The notes beneath the pieces are model-generated. The model was given only the letters and a program-made list of their open reading frames with translations. It was not told where the DNA came from and did not search any database. A stretch of 64,000 nucleotides of DNA from Pelagimonas sp017744045 (GTDB lineage Bacteria; Pseudomonadota; Alphaproteobacteria; Rhodobacterales; Rhodobacteraceae), in the NCBI RefSeq assembly GCF_017744045.1, contig NZ_JAGHRD010000002.1; one strand, given 5' to 3'. Numbering within the stretch: the first letter of the stretch is position 1; each line of letters starts with the position of its first letter. The translations under genes were made by a program, and so were the position numbers. Shown one piece after another: positions 34,576 to 43,730 of this stretch.

Positions 34576-36753
34576 TTATTCCTTATTGCCGATGCGCAGC
34601 ACGTCGCCCGCATCCGACTCGATCCGGAAGGCACCGGGCTTGTTCCGGCTCAGATCGTTATTCTCATAGGTACCACCAGCGCCAAGGCGTACGCGGATAC
34701 CTTCATAGAGATTGCCGTAGATCTCATTCTCGCGCACGATTGGCTTGCTGTTGTCGCGCACCGAGATCCCGTAAAAGGCGTTGTTGTGGATCTTGTTGTT
34801 TTCAAAGACGCCTTTGCCTTCTTTGTGGATGTAGACCGCGCTTTGCTGACCGTCGCGCAACACGTTGTTCCACACCACAGGGTTTGCACCTGAGGTCACT
34901 TCGATCCCGGCATAGGTATTGGCATAGATCGTGTTGCTTTCGATCCGGGCCGTGGATTTGTCCGACACCAGAATGCCACCCTGCTGGCCGTTGCGAACAA
35001 TATTGCCGGTAAAGAGCGGATCCTTGGCGGCTTTGATCTCGATCCCGGCCAAGCCATTGTTGTAAACGGTGTTGTTTTCATAGCGACCTGTGCCGCCCTC
35101 GTTCACAAAGATCCCACTGCCTTTGCCGTCATACAGGCTGTTGCCACGGACCACTGGCGCTGCACCCTCCTTGATCTCGATACCGGCAAGGCGGTTGCCA
35201 AAGATAGTGTTGTCTTCGATCGTCGCTTTACCCTGTTCGAACAAAAAGATCCCGCCCTGCTGGCCGTCATGGATCGTGTTGCGACGGATGGTGCCGCCCA
35301 CATTGCCACGCACAGCGATAACACCAAGCCCTTTGGAGGTCATGTCATTGTCCTCAATGATGACCGAGCCGCCTGCGAGGTGGAAACCGAAATAATCGCC
35401 ACCATCCTGGATCATGGTCAGCCCCGAGACACGACCCGAGCTTGCGGTCCATTCGACGAAATTGTCATTGGAGACCTTGAGAACGATGTCTTTGACAGCG
35501 CCTACGCCGACAATTTCGACCGACCGGGTGACATCAATGCCTTTGGTGTAAGTGCCGGGGAAAACCTCGACCCGGCCCCCTTCTGGTGCGGCTTGAACCG
35601 CATCGGCAATCTCAAAGTAATCGCCACCACCATTGGCCTTGACCGTCAGGACCGGGACATCGGATTCCGCTGGTGCCACGGTTGGCACCGAACATTCTCG
35701 CTCGATCACCCGGCGTGCCATGGAGGCAAAGGTGTGTGTGCCACACTCTTCGACATAGGCTTCGTAACCGGCGCAGCCGACGGCCTTGGCCTCATTCCAC
35801 AGCGCAGCACAGGAATTGCCCTGCACAGGTGGCGGTGTGGCAACCGGTGTCGTTTTGGGCGGCGCTGTAGGCGTTGGTGCCACGATTGCCGGAGCAGCGG
35901 TTGCAACCACAGCGCCGCCAGCGGCTTTCAAGACCTTACTTTGCGGCAGGATGCGCGTCATCGGGATCGCCATATTGAACCCGGTGCGGTTGTCGCCGGC
36001 ATGGTGCAGCCCAACCACGCGCTTGTCGCTGAGACGGATCACAGGTGAGCCGGAATTACCGCCCAGCGTGTCGCAGCTATGAACCAGCTTGCCCTCTTCG
36101 GAAATCGCCGGTGTCGCGGCTGCGCAGCCTTCACGCGAAATATGCTGAGACTGCCCTTGTGGGTGGCCAATGATCCAGAGGAATTCGGCATCTTCTGGAT
36201 CGGCCATGGCCAATTCCATCTTGCCATATTTGGTCGATGGGTTCCCAAAAACGCGCAGCACGGTGTAATCCAGCTCACGATTGGTTTCGACGATCTGGGG
36301 CGACACGGTGTAGCGATCGGTTCCTTCGGCGCGACCCGGTTTGATGAAACCGGCGACAAACTGCGCCGCCTGAACACCGCTGACCTGCCCGGTGGCGTCG
36401 CCATCCATGCCGGGAATACAGTGGTGATTGGTCAGGATATGCTGCTCATCCACGATGAACGCCGTGCAAAACCCGGTCTTGCCGCTTTGAAACAGCATGT
36501 CCAGTCGCCCGATGGGGCGACCCAAGCGCACCGCCGGGCTGTTTTCGCCATATTCGATGATTGGCTCGTTTTGGTAGTCACCAAAAGCCTGTTCAAACAC
36601 CAGCCCCCCGGCCCCACCGGCCAATTGACGTGGTTGAATGACAATCTTGCCAAAATCGTTTGGATCAAACTCTGCCGGGCCCTGAGCGGCCAGCGGAGCG
36701 GCAAGAAAAACGGAACTTGTTAAAACAGCAGCGGCGTTTCTAAGAGTACGCAT
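34576..36753 (-). CDS. Secreted trypsin-like serine protease fused to a parallel beta-helix
   Basis: This 725-residue precursor has a signal peptide (MRTLRNAAAVLTSSVFLAAP, cleaved near LAAQG). Residues about 60-285 form a chymotrypsin-fold protease with catalytic His in HILTNHHCIPG, Asp in RELDYTVLRVFG and Ser in CDTLGGNSGSPVI. A Pro/Ala/Thr linker (about 290-325) leads to a small Cys-containing module (SCAALWNEAKAVGCAGYEAY). Residues about 370-705 are at least ten 23-residue right-handed beta-helix repeats, such as IEDNTIFGNRLAGIEIKEG. Helix domains of this type bind polysaccharide or envelope surfaces. It is flanked by terminators, between purC and purS. Function unproven. Confidence 0.88.
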   Translation of the reverse strand: MRTLRNAAAVLTSSVFLAAPLAAQGPAEFDPNDFGKIVIQPRQLAGGAGGLVFEQAFGDYQNEPIIEYGENSPAVRLGRPIGRLDMLFQSGKTGFCTAFIVDEQHILTNHHCIPGMDGDATGQVSGVQAAQFVAGFIKPGRAEGTDRYTVSPQIVETNRELDYTVLRVFGNPSTKYGKMELAMADPEDAEFLWIIGHPQGQSQHISREGCAAATPAISEEGKLVHSCDTLGGNSGSPVIRLSDKRVVGLHHAGDNRTGFNMAIPMTRILPQSKVLKAAGGAVVATAAPAIVAPTPTAPPKTTPVATPPPVQGNSCAALWNEAKAVGCAGYEAYVEECGTHTFASMARRVIERECSVPTVAPAESDVPVLTVKANGGGDYFEIADAVQAAPEGGRVEVFPGTYTKGIDVTRSVEIVGVGAVKDIVLKVSNDNFVEWTASSGRVSGLTMIQDGGDYFGFHLAGGSVIIEDNDMTSKGLGVIAVRGNVGGTIRRNTIHDGQQGGIFLFEQGKATIEDNTIFGNRLAGIEIKEGAAPVVRGNSLYDGKGSGIFVNEGGTGRYENNTVYNNGLAGIEIKAAKDPLFTGNIVRNGQQGGILVSDKSTARIESNTIYANTYAGIEVTSGANPVVWNNVLRDGQQSAVYIHKEGKGVFENNKIHNNAFYGISVRDNSKPIVRENEIYGNLYEGIRVRLGAGGTYENNDLSRNKPGAFRIESDAGDVLRIGNKE

Positions 36754-36972
36754 GGCAATGTCCCCGGATGAAAATAGATTACCCAGAGCCTAACGCGGCC
36801 CCCAAGGTTCCGCCAAGTAAAGAATACCTTGCCTCTGGGCTTTTTGGCAGACAACCATCAAGGAACACGCGTCGAGGTTACTTTGGCTCACGTGAATTAG
36901 GGTCGAGGTTGAAAACAGCTCTTTGAAACTTGGTGGGTAAACTGGTTGAGATACCGCACATCTATCGTGGAA

Positions 36973-37010
36973 CAAAAAAACGCCTCCAAACACAGCGGTT
37001 TGAAGGCGTT
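36973..37010 (-). terminator. Terminator of purC
   Basis: On the minus strand AACGCCTTCAAACCGC pairs with the following GTGTTTGGAGGCGTT (one mismatch) and continues into TTTTTTT. It lies 27 bases beyond the purC stop. The 217 bases between here and 36754 show no gene and probably hold the protease promoter. Confidence 0.85.
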
Positions 37011-37036
37011 CAATCTTGAGGGCTAGCCAAAGCTGC

Positions 37037-37798
37037 TTAATTGATCAGGGTCGGCTTGCTGACAGGGTTTGCCTGTTTGGGCATAACACCCAGACGTTTG
37101 GCCACCTCGGTATAAGCATCGGTTAGGCTGCCGAGATCGCGTCGGAACACGTCCTTGTCCAGCTTTTGACCGGTTTCAATATCCCACAGGCGGCAGCTAT
37201 CGGGGCTGATTTCATCAGCCACGACCAAGCGCTGGAAATCCCCCTCATATATGCGGCCAATTTCGATTTTGAAATCGACCAGACGGATGCCAACTCCATA
37301 CATCAGGCCCGACAGGTAATCATTGACCCGCAAAGCCAGCGCGACGATATCGTCCATATCCTGCTGGCTGGCCCAGCCAAAGGCGGCGATATGCTCTTCG
37401 GTGACCAGCGGATCCCCCAGCGCATCATCCTTATAGCAATATTCCACGATCGGGCGCGGCATGGCGGTGCCTTCTTCGATGCCCAGACGTTTAGAGATCG
37501 AGCCCGCCGCATAATTGCGTACGATCACCTCAAGCGGCACGATCTCACAGGCACGGACCAGTTGTTCGCGCATGTTCAGACGTTTGATGAAATGGGTCGG
37601 TACGCCCACAGCACCAAGGCCGGTCATGAAATATTCGCTCAGCATGTTGTTCAACACGCCTTTGCCCTCGATGACATCTTTCTTTTCGGCGTTGAACGCG
37701 GTGGCGTCATCCTTGAAATACTGCACAATCGTGCCCGGCTCAGGCCCTTCATACAGGGTTTTTGCCTTGCCTTCGTAGATCTTTTTGCGCCGTGTCAT
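37037..37798 (-). CDS. purC: Phosphoribosylaminoimidazole-succinocarboxamide synthase
   Basis: SAICAR synthase joins CAIR and aspartate with ATP in purine synthesis. The 253-residue product begins MTRRKKIYEGKAKTLYEG and contains FKDDATAFNAEKKD, EVIVRNYAAGSISKRLGIE and LVDFKIEIGR, all family blocks. AAAGGG ahead supports ATG 37798; an ATG at 37891 is not used. In many relatives purC, purS and purQ are contiguous, whereas here the protease gene intervenes and purC has its own terminator. Confidence 0.97.
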   Translation of the reverse strand: MTRRKKIYEGKAKTLYEGPEPGTIVQYFKDDATAFNAEKKDVIEGKGVLNNMLSEYFMTGLGAVGVPTHFIKRLNMREQLVRACEIVPLEVIVRNYAAGSISKRLGIEEGTAMPRPIVEYCYKDDALGDPLVTEEHIAAFGWASQQDMDDIVALALRVNDYLSGLMYGVGIRLVDFKIEIGRIYEGDFQRLVVADEISPDSCRLWDIETGQKLDKDVFRRDLGSLTDAYTEVAKRLGVMPKQANPVSKPTLIN

Positions 37799-37980
37799 CG
37801 GAGCCCTTTCCATATCAGGTCGCAGAGGGGCCAAATGCCCTGCATTGCGGGTGGCGCACACATAGGCCAAGCTGGGCTCAGCCGCAAGCATTGTGGCATC
37901 TGCGGCGCTTCGGCACTTGCACCCAAGCGCAAGTTGTCACATATCGAAAAGGAAACATTCATCCCGAGGGAGCCAAATCA

Positions 37981-38292
37981 ATGACAACCTTCGACGAGCG
38001 TGAAAACGCATTCGAAAACAAGTTCGCGCATGACGAAGAAATGAACTTCAAGGCACAGGCCCGCGCCAACAAGCTGCTGGGTCTCTGGGCCGCTGAAAAG
38101 ATGGGCAAAACCGGTGACGAAGCCGAAACCTATGCCAAAGAAGTCATCGTTGCTGACTTTGAAGAAGCCGGTCACGAAGATGTCGTGCGCAAGGTTGTTG
38201 GCGATATGGGCGATGTGACCGCCGAAGAAATTCGCGCAAAAATGGCGGAATTGCTGCTGGTCGCCAAAGAGCAGATGGTCAACGAAGTCTGA
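37981..38292 (+). CDS. F1-ATPase zeta-type inhibitor subunit (DUF1476)
   Basis: This 103-residue helical protein, MTTFDERENAFENKFAHDEE, continues with MNFKAQARANKLLGLWAAEK, the signature of the alphaproteobacterial ATP synthase zeta subunit. In Paracoccus it binds F1 and inhibits ATP hydrolysis through its N-terminal helix. The length is standard. GAGGGAG nine bases ahead makes 37981 the start. It is a single-gene unit with its own terminator, away from the atp operon, as usual. Confidence 0.94.
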   Translation: MTTFDERENAFENKFAHDEEMNFKAQARANKLLGLWAAEKMGKTGDEAETYAKEVIVADFEEAGHEDVVRKVVGDMGDVTAEEIRAKMAELLLVAKEQMVNEV

Positions 38293-38318
38293 TTTAGGCT
38301 TCTTAACTGATCGAATTG

Positions 38319-38350
38319 AAAGGCACCCGGTCGGGTGCCTTTTGTTTTTG
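38319..38350 (+). terminator. Terminator of the ATPase zeta gene
   Basis: AAAGGCACCCG (38319-38329) pairs perfectly with CGGGTGCCTTT (38332-38342), followed by TGTTTTTG. Confidence 0.92.
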
Positions 38351-38436
38351 TGAACAATTCCACATATTCAAAATGTAGCATTAACCCGCGCAAAGCACTC
38401 TAACTGCTAAACCCTTGGCATCTTGAGTGGAGTGGT

Positions 38437-40302
38437 GTGGTGGTCAAATCAAAACTCTTGCAATCGGGCGATGTGGTCAAACGCCTGCTGCCCTTGGCGA
38501 TTGGCCTGGGCTTTATGGGGTTATTGTGGACCAAGACCCAAGACCTGGATTGGTTCGCTGTCCAGCAAGCGTTTGAGGCAATCCCGCATTGGCGCTGGGC
38601 CGCAGCCCTTTTGGCAAGCGTGATCAGCTTTTGGGCGGTGGCGCAGTATGACGTGATCGCGCATCGCCATTTCGGCACAGGTATGTCGGCACGCGCGGCC
38701 CGCCACGCCGGAGCCGCCGCCATCGCCGTTGGTCAGACCACAGGTTTTGGCCCGGTCATCGGCGGTGCCATTCGCTGGCGGTTGATGCCCGCCCTGGGAC
38801 ATGCCCAAATCGCCCGTATCACCGGATTCGTCACGCTTGGCTTTCTCAGCGCTTGGGCCCTGCTCAGCGCGACAATCGCCCTGCCCTTGCTCATCAGGCA
38901 ATCCTGGCTTGCCTTGCTGTTGTTTCCAATCGCGGCCCTTGGCTTCGGCGGCGCTTTGATGTGTTATCCGGAATTGAGGCTGTTTGGGTTCAAACTCAAC
39001 CTCCCCAGCCTGCGCGCCATGTCCCAGATGACGTTGCTCGCAGGGTGCGACCTGATCTTTGCCGGTCTCGCGCTTCACCTGTTGCTGCCGCCAGAGATTG
39101 CGCCCTCCCTACCAATCCTTGTGGCCGCCTTTGCCTTGGCTCTAGGGGCCGGGATGATGGGCGGCACCCCCGGTGGCGTTGGACCGTTTGAATTGGCCTT
39201 GTTGGCGCTTATCCCCTCTTCTGATGTCGCGGGGCTGGCAGCGGCCTTGATCGCCTTTCGGCTGGTCTATTACGTTATTCCTTGCATCGCAGGATTGACC
39301 TATGCGGCTTTGGGGCGGGTTAAAGCACCTGACCTGGACATCGTGCAACCCCTTGTCCAGCAGGGTCCGCGGGCGGAACATGCTATCGCGCGTCAATCCA
39401 GAACACAGGGCCTGCGCGAAAAAACGGCTGAGGCCGAATTGCTGGAAACACCTCAGACACTGGCCCTATTTCTAGGACCGAGCCGGGGCCAGATCGCAGA
39501 GCTCCTTAAGCCCCTGCGCCGCCAGGCCTTTGCGGAAAATCGCCATGCCTGCCTTTACAAAGTCACCGCCCAAGATGCGGTTCAGGCCCGCAAGAACGGT
39601 TGGACCGTCACCGCCATAGCGCAAGAGGCGGTCATCGATACGCGCAGCTACAGCACAACCGGCCCGGAAAGGCGCCAGTTACGGCGTTTCTTGCGTAAGG
39701 CCAGCAAGGCCAAAGTCGTCTTTGCGCCGATTGAGGCCCCTGACTGGCCCGTTTTGCATGCCATTCACAAAGAATGGGAGGAAAAGCATGGTCAGGAACG
39801 TGGTTTGACCATGGGCCGGTTTTGCCCGCTTTACCTTCGGGACAAACCTTTGTTCGGTGCCTATCAGAATGGCGTCTTGATCGGCTTCACCTCGGGGCTG
39901 AGCGCGCCGGGTGTCCTTAGCCTCGACCTTATGCGCCATCGGTCTGATATTCCAAACGGAACCATGCATGGGTTGATAGATCACATGATCACATGGGCGC
40001 AGGAACGAGGAATTGAAGAGGTTTGCCTTGCCGCCGTGCCACACCCGCACCTTACCAGGCTTCTACGCTTGCCGCCCGGTCTGACCCGTTTCAAAGCCAG
40101 CTTTGCGCCACGCTGGCGGCCGCTATACATGGCCGCACCCAACAAAATGGCGCTGATCATCTGCGCGCTGGACATTTTGCGCACCGTGTTGCGACCACCT
40201 GCCATCCCCTACACAACCGCCGAACGCTGGCAGGTTGACGCCTTGATCACGGGTGAAACGGCACCTGTGCCCCGTCAAACGAAGCTGCGTGAAACCGGGT
40301 AA
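38437..40302 (+). CDS. MprF-like protein: membrane flippase-type domain plus DUF2156 acyltransferase domain
   Basis: This 621-residue protein has about eight membrane helices in the first 300 residues, of the lysylphosphatidylglycerol synthase TM family (GQTTGFGPVIGGAIRWRLMP, and GGTPGGVGPFELALLALIPS). A cytosolic C-terminal DUF2156/GNAT-fold domain follows (about 330-600: RRQLRRFLRKASKAKVV, MGRFCPLYLRDKPLFGAYQ). MprF proteins transfer Lys or another group from aminoacyl-tRNA to phosphatidylglycerol and flip the product, giving cationic-peptide resistance. Which lipid is made here cannot be read. The start is GTG 38437 with TGGAG ahead. It is 85 bases before the EamA gene. Confidence 0.88.
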   Translation: MVVKSKLLQSGDVVKRLLPLAIGLGFMGLLWTKTQDLDWFAVQQAFEAIPHWRWAAALLASVISFWAVAQYDVIAHRHFGTGMSARAARHAGAAAIAVGQTTGFGPVIGGAIRWRLMPALGHAQIARITGFVTLGFLSAWALLSATIALPLLIRQSWLALLLFPIAALGFGGALMCYPELRLFGFKLNLPSLRAMSQMTLLAGCDLIFAGLALHLLLPPEIAPSLPILVAAFALALGAGMMGGTPGGVGPFELALLALIPSSDVAGLAAALIAFRLVYYVIPCIAGLTYAALGRVKAPDLDIVQPLVQQGPRAEHAIARQSRTQGLREKTAEAELLETPQTLALFLGPSRGQIAELLKPLRRQAFAENRHACLYKVTAQDAVQARKNGWTVTAIAQEAVIDTRSYSTTGPERRQLRRFLRKASKAKVVFAPIEAPDWPVLHAIHKEWEEKHGQERGLTMGRFCPLYLRDKPLFGAYQNGVLIGFTSGLSAPGVLSLDLMRHRSDIPNGTMHGLIDHMITWAQERGIEEVCLAAVPHPHLTRLLRLPPGLTRFKASFAPRWRPLYMAAPNKMALIICALDILRTVLRPPAIPYTTAERWQVDALITGETAPVPRQTKLRETG

Positions 40303-40387
40303 GATCACACGTAAATCCACTCGGATGGGCTTGCCATTCCCGCGACCCTCTGCTCTGTCAGACAAGCGCGCAGAATAGAGGCATCAC

Positions 40388-41254
40388 ATGAGCAACATTC
40401 TCAAGGCGAGCCTCTGGATGATCGGGGCGATCCTGTCTTTTACCTCCATGGCCATTGCCGGACGGGCGGTGAGCCTGGATCTCGATACGTTTGAGATCAT
40501 GATGTATCGCTCGCTGATCGGGATCATGATCGTCTTAAGCGTCTCGCACATCCTTGGTACCCGCCGCCAAATCGAGCGCTCGAATTTGGGCCTGCATTTC
40601 CTGCGCAACCTCGCACATTTCACCGGGCAAAACCTGTGGTTCTTTGCCCTGACGGTCATCCCCCTCGCCCAGGTCTTTGCACTCGAATTCACCTCACCCA
40701 TCTGGGTTTTGCTGCTCAGCCCCTTGGTCTTGCAAGAACGGCTCAGCCTCAACCGCGTCCTCGCAGCCCTTATCGGTTTTATCGGAATACTGATCGTCAC
40801 CCGTCCCGAAGCAGACAATCTCAGCTTTGGCCAACTCGCGGCTGCGCTGGCCGCGATTGGTTTTGCCGGTTCAGCGGTGTTCACACGGCTTTTGACACGC
40901 AAAACCTCGATCACAAATATCCTGTTCTGGCTGACACTGATGCAGGCAGGGATGGGGCTGATCTGTGCTGGGTATGACGGCGATATTGCCCTGCCCTCGC
41001 TGGAATCTCTGCCTTGGGTGGTTTTGATCTCGGTCGCGGGCCTTGTTGCGCATTTCTGCCTGACAACAGCGCTGGGCCTTGCGCCCGCAACCGTCGTGAT
41101 CCCAATCGATTTCACCCGCCTGCCGGTGATCGCTTTGGTCGGGATGTTGCTGTATCAGGAACCGTTGGATGGCTTTGTTTTCCTTGGCGCTTTGATCATC
41201 TTTGCGGCCAATTACACCAATATCTGGTTTGAGACGCGAAAAGCGCCCTCATAG
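40388..41254 (+). CDS. EamA/DMT-family transporter
   Basis: This 288-residue inner-membrane protein has ten predicted helices in two EamA halves (1-140, 150-285), for instance IPLAQVFALEFTSPIWVLLL in the first and ATVVIPIDFTRLPVIALVGM in the second. The family exports or imports small metabolites such as amino acids or nucleotide sugars; substrate cannot be assigned. It follows the MprF-like gene on the same strand, so the two could be co-transcribed. Confidence 0.92.
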   Translation: MSNILKASLWMIGAILSFTSMAIAGRAVSLDLDTFEIMMYRSLIGIMIVLSVSHILGTRRQIERSNLGLHFLRNLAHFTGQNLWFFALTVIPLAQVFALEFTSPIWVLLLSPLVLQERLSLNRVLAALIGFIGILIVTRPEADNLSFGQLAAALAAIGFAGSAVFTRLLTRKTSITNILFWLTLMQAGMGLICAGYDGDIALPSLESLPWVVLISVAGLVAHFCLTTALGLAPATVVIPIDFTRLPVIALVGMLLYQEPLDGFVFLGALIIFAANYTNIWFETRKAPS

Positions 41255-41381
41255 AGTGTTACAAAAACGTGACGCAGCGTCGAACCACGTCACCTTTACG
41301 TATAGTCAAAATTGACCGGGCTTGAATGGTGCTTTTACCATAATGCCCGGAGACAACCCGAAAACCGGGACGAGGGAAGAT

Positions 41382-42638
41382 ATGAAAAAAACACTCTGGA
41401 CCGCAGGCGCGGTCATTGCGACAGCGTCAGCCGCATCCGCCGCTGGCATTGAGCGCGCGAGCAACGATTACGGTATTTTGTTTCAGGATGGCCATCAGGC
41501 GTCTGTTTCGGCGACCTTTGTGAACCCCAGCGTTTCTGGCGACTATGTGGGCGGTGGGTCGACAGGAAATATGTCTAAAAACTACGTCGCGATGTCTGCA
41601 TCCTACAAGGGTGACTTTGGCGAACGTTTGTCGTTTGGGCTTTTCTTGAACGATGCTTATGGGGCTGACGCGAAATATACCGCCGGGGCATATACTGGAT
41701 TGGCTGCAGAATGGGACAGTAAGCAGATCGCAGCCATCCTTCGTTATGGCGTAACAGATCGTTTCTCGGTCTATGGTGGTTTTCGCTACGTTCAAAGCGA
41801 CGCCAATATCGTAATTCCCGGCCAGTTTTTTGCGCCTCGGGTTCAAGCAGGTGCCGACGAAGCGCAAACCGCCGTTGATACCTTGGCCGGGCTGGGGGCC
41901 GCAGATCCGTTGCATCCGCTGCACACGCAGTATTTGACCGCGGTTGGAACGGCGGCGCAACTGAACGGCGTATTGGCCGCATATGGCGGCGGCGCAGGCC
42001 CTGCTCCAAACATTCTTGATTACACCGCCAAGGGCGACAAGACAGGCGATTGGGGCTATGTTGTAGGTGCCGCGTACGAAAAGCAGGAAATCGCACTTCG
42101 TGTCGCTTTGACATATGAAAGTGCGATCACACACACATTCGATACACGGGAAGCTTTGCCGGGCCTTGGTATCGGTGCCGATACAAAAACCGAAGTTGAG
42201 ATGCCCCAGTCTTTGACACTCGACTTTCAGTCGGGCGTTGCAAAAGACACTCTTGTGTTTGGCAGCATTAAATGGACGGAATGGTCCAAATGGGAAGTAC
42301 GCCCGCCTGAGTATTCTGATCTGACCGGTTCTGAAATCACCGGGTTTGACAATGACACCATCACCTACCGCCTTGGTGTCGGTCGCAAATTTACAGATTA
42401 CACCTCTGGTTTTGCGCAGGTTCGCTATGAAAAGTCGAACGGCGGCGTAGCATCTCGTTTGGCACCTACGGACGGGATGTTTGCCTTTGGTATTGGTGGC
42501 CAATACTCCAAGGACAACATCAAGCTTCGCGGCGGGATGGAATATGTGAAACTCGGTGATGCCGAAGATGCGAGCGGCACCAAGTTTGAAGGTAACTCTG
42601 CTTTTGGCGTCGGCGTGTCGCTGAGCATGTCCTTCTAA
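41382..42638 (+). CDS. FadL/OMPP1-type outer-membrane porin
   Basis: This 418-residue outer-membrane beta-barrel has a signal peptide (MKKTLWTAGAVIATASAASA) and mature start AGIERASNDYGILFQDGH, a FadL-like N-terminus. Alternating hydrophobic strands, KWTEWSKWEV and the terminal aromatic residue (SLSMSF) support barrel insertion. FadL proteins take up long-chain fatty acids or other hydrophobic compounds. GAGGGAAG makes ATG 41382 the start. A terminator follows at 42659. The presence of extra loops around residues 160-215 (Ala/Leu-rich) is unusual but in frame. Confidence 0.88.
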   Translation: MKKTLWTAGAVIATASAASAAGIERASNDYGILFQDGHQASVSATFVNPSVSGDYVGGGSTGNMSKNYVAMSASYKGDFGERLSFGLFLNDAYGADAKYTAGAYTGLAAEWDSKQIAAILRYGVTDRFSVYGGFRYVQSDANIVIPGQFFAPRVQAGADEAQTAVDTLAGLGAADPLHPLHTQYLTAVGTAAQLNGVLAAYGGGAGPAPNILDYTAKGDKTGDWGYVVGAAYEKQEIALRVALTYESAITHTFDTREALPGLGIGADTKTEVEMPQSLTLDFQSGVAKDTLVFGSIKWTEWSKWEVRPPEYSDLTGSEITGFDNDTITYRLGVGRKFTDYTSGFAQVRYEKSNGGVASRLAPTDGMFAFGIGGQYSKDNIKLRGGMEYVKLGDAEDASGTKFEGNSAFGVGVSLSMSF

Positions 42639-42658
42639 ACCGAATTTCGAAGCAAATG

Positions 42659-42692
42659 AAAAACACCCAGGTTCAGGCTTGGGTGTTTTTTG
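42659..42692 (+). terminator. Terminator of the FadL-type gene
   Basis: ACACCCA (42663-42669) pairs with TGGGTGT (42680-42686) and is followed by TTTTT. It lies 20 bases after the stop. Confidence 0.88.
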
Positions 42693-42794
42693 TTGCCTGC
42701 GTTGGACCTTACGCTTTGGAAAAAACGTCGGCCCTTTTGGATGAGTACAGGGTTGCCCCCAGAGCTTCTGGCAACGCCTACCCGCTCCGATGGA

Positions 42795-43727
42795 TCAGCC
42801 CACATTTTGCGATGAATAGATTGGTCTCATCAGGATTGGCGTGAGGTACATAGGAAACTGGTAACACCCGAGAAAGATCAAGAACTCGGGTGTTTGAGTA
42901 AAGCTGGAGGCCACAAGGAAGAGCGCAACGTTTCGGTTCCCTGCCACGATTGCAAAGGGCACGCGCTCCTTTTGGGATCCGCATCTTTTCATTACTAAAA
43001 ACGCCGCAATTTGAGCCCCAAAATTGAGCGCAAAGGCGAAAAGGAGCCAGGCCACTACCTGACCGGGGGCTTTGGACAACATGGGGGCTATGGCGCTCAT
43101 CAAGCCAATGACGATGACCGCCAGCGTCACTGAGATGACACCATCAAGCACTTGGGTTTCTTCGGCGCACATCTTTGGTTTGAACACCGCGCGGCCTGCA
43201 AATCCAATCGCCACGGCAGCGGTCAGCGATAGGCCCAGGGTGACTGCGGCGTCCAGAGCGGCTTGCCAATTCCCCAATGCCGGCGAGACCCAAAAGATTG
43301 GCAAGATCGTCAGCGGCATAAGCAGCGTACCCAATGTCAGCAGGCGAAAGGCGGGTTCAGGCGCATGCCCAAGCATGACCGACATGTTCGGCGCCGCGGT
43401 TACGGGCGGTGCGGCTAAGACAAGAAGGCCTGTGATGACAACCGGTGAATGATGTAGGCCAGCAGCCCATGCCGCCAACAAAAGCAGCAGCGGTAATCCC
43501 AATTGATAGGCCAAAACGAGGGTTAACGTACTCTTGAAAATCCTCAATCCGCGCAAGGCATCCGGAAAACCGATCCGAAGGGCGTTGAGACAAAGCAAAG
43601 CCAGAACAAGCTCACTTAGCCAGGGGCGCAGAAACGAGGCAACTTGTGGCAGGAGCACCCCCGCCACAAGTCCGGCAATCAAAACAAAACGTCCGTGTCG
43701 CGCCAGGAGGCGCAGTAAGCCAAGCAA
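42795..43727 (-). CDS. BASS-type (bile acid:sodium symporter-like) membrane transporter
   Basis: This 310-residue membrane protein has nine or ten hydrophobic segments and internal repeat structure like BASS-family transporters (LVLAAPPVTAAPNMSVMLGH, AIVAGNRNVALFLVASSF with the GNRN motif). Substrate is unknown. The start is TTG at 43727, three bases after the dctM stop, which suggests it belongs to the TRAP operon as a last gene. Near its 3' end the coding sequence contains a perfect 10-bp hairpin (42863-42894). Confidence 0.82.
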   Translation of the reverse strand: MLGLLRLLARHGRFVLIAGLVAGVLLPQVASFLRPWLSELVLALLCLNALRIGFPDALRGLRIFKSTLTLVLAYQLGLPLLLLLAAWAAGLHHSPVVITGLLVLAAPPVTAAPNMSVMLGHAPEPAFRLLTLGTLLMPLTILPIFWVSPALGNWQAALDAAVTLGLSLTAAVAIGFAGRAVFKPKMCAEETQVLDGVISVTLAVIVIGLMSAIAPMLSKAPGQVVAWLLFAFALNFGAQIAAFLVMKRCGSQKERVPFAIVAGNRNVALFLVASSFTQTPEFLIFLGCYQFPMYLTPILMRPIYSSQNVG

Positions 43728-43730
43728 GGC

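Noticed and set aside
42863..42894. Perfect 10-bp hairpin AACACCCGAG/CTCGGGTGTT
   Set aside because: It lies within the 3' coding end of the BASS-type gene and lacks a T-run in either direction, so I do not call it a terminator.
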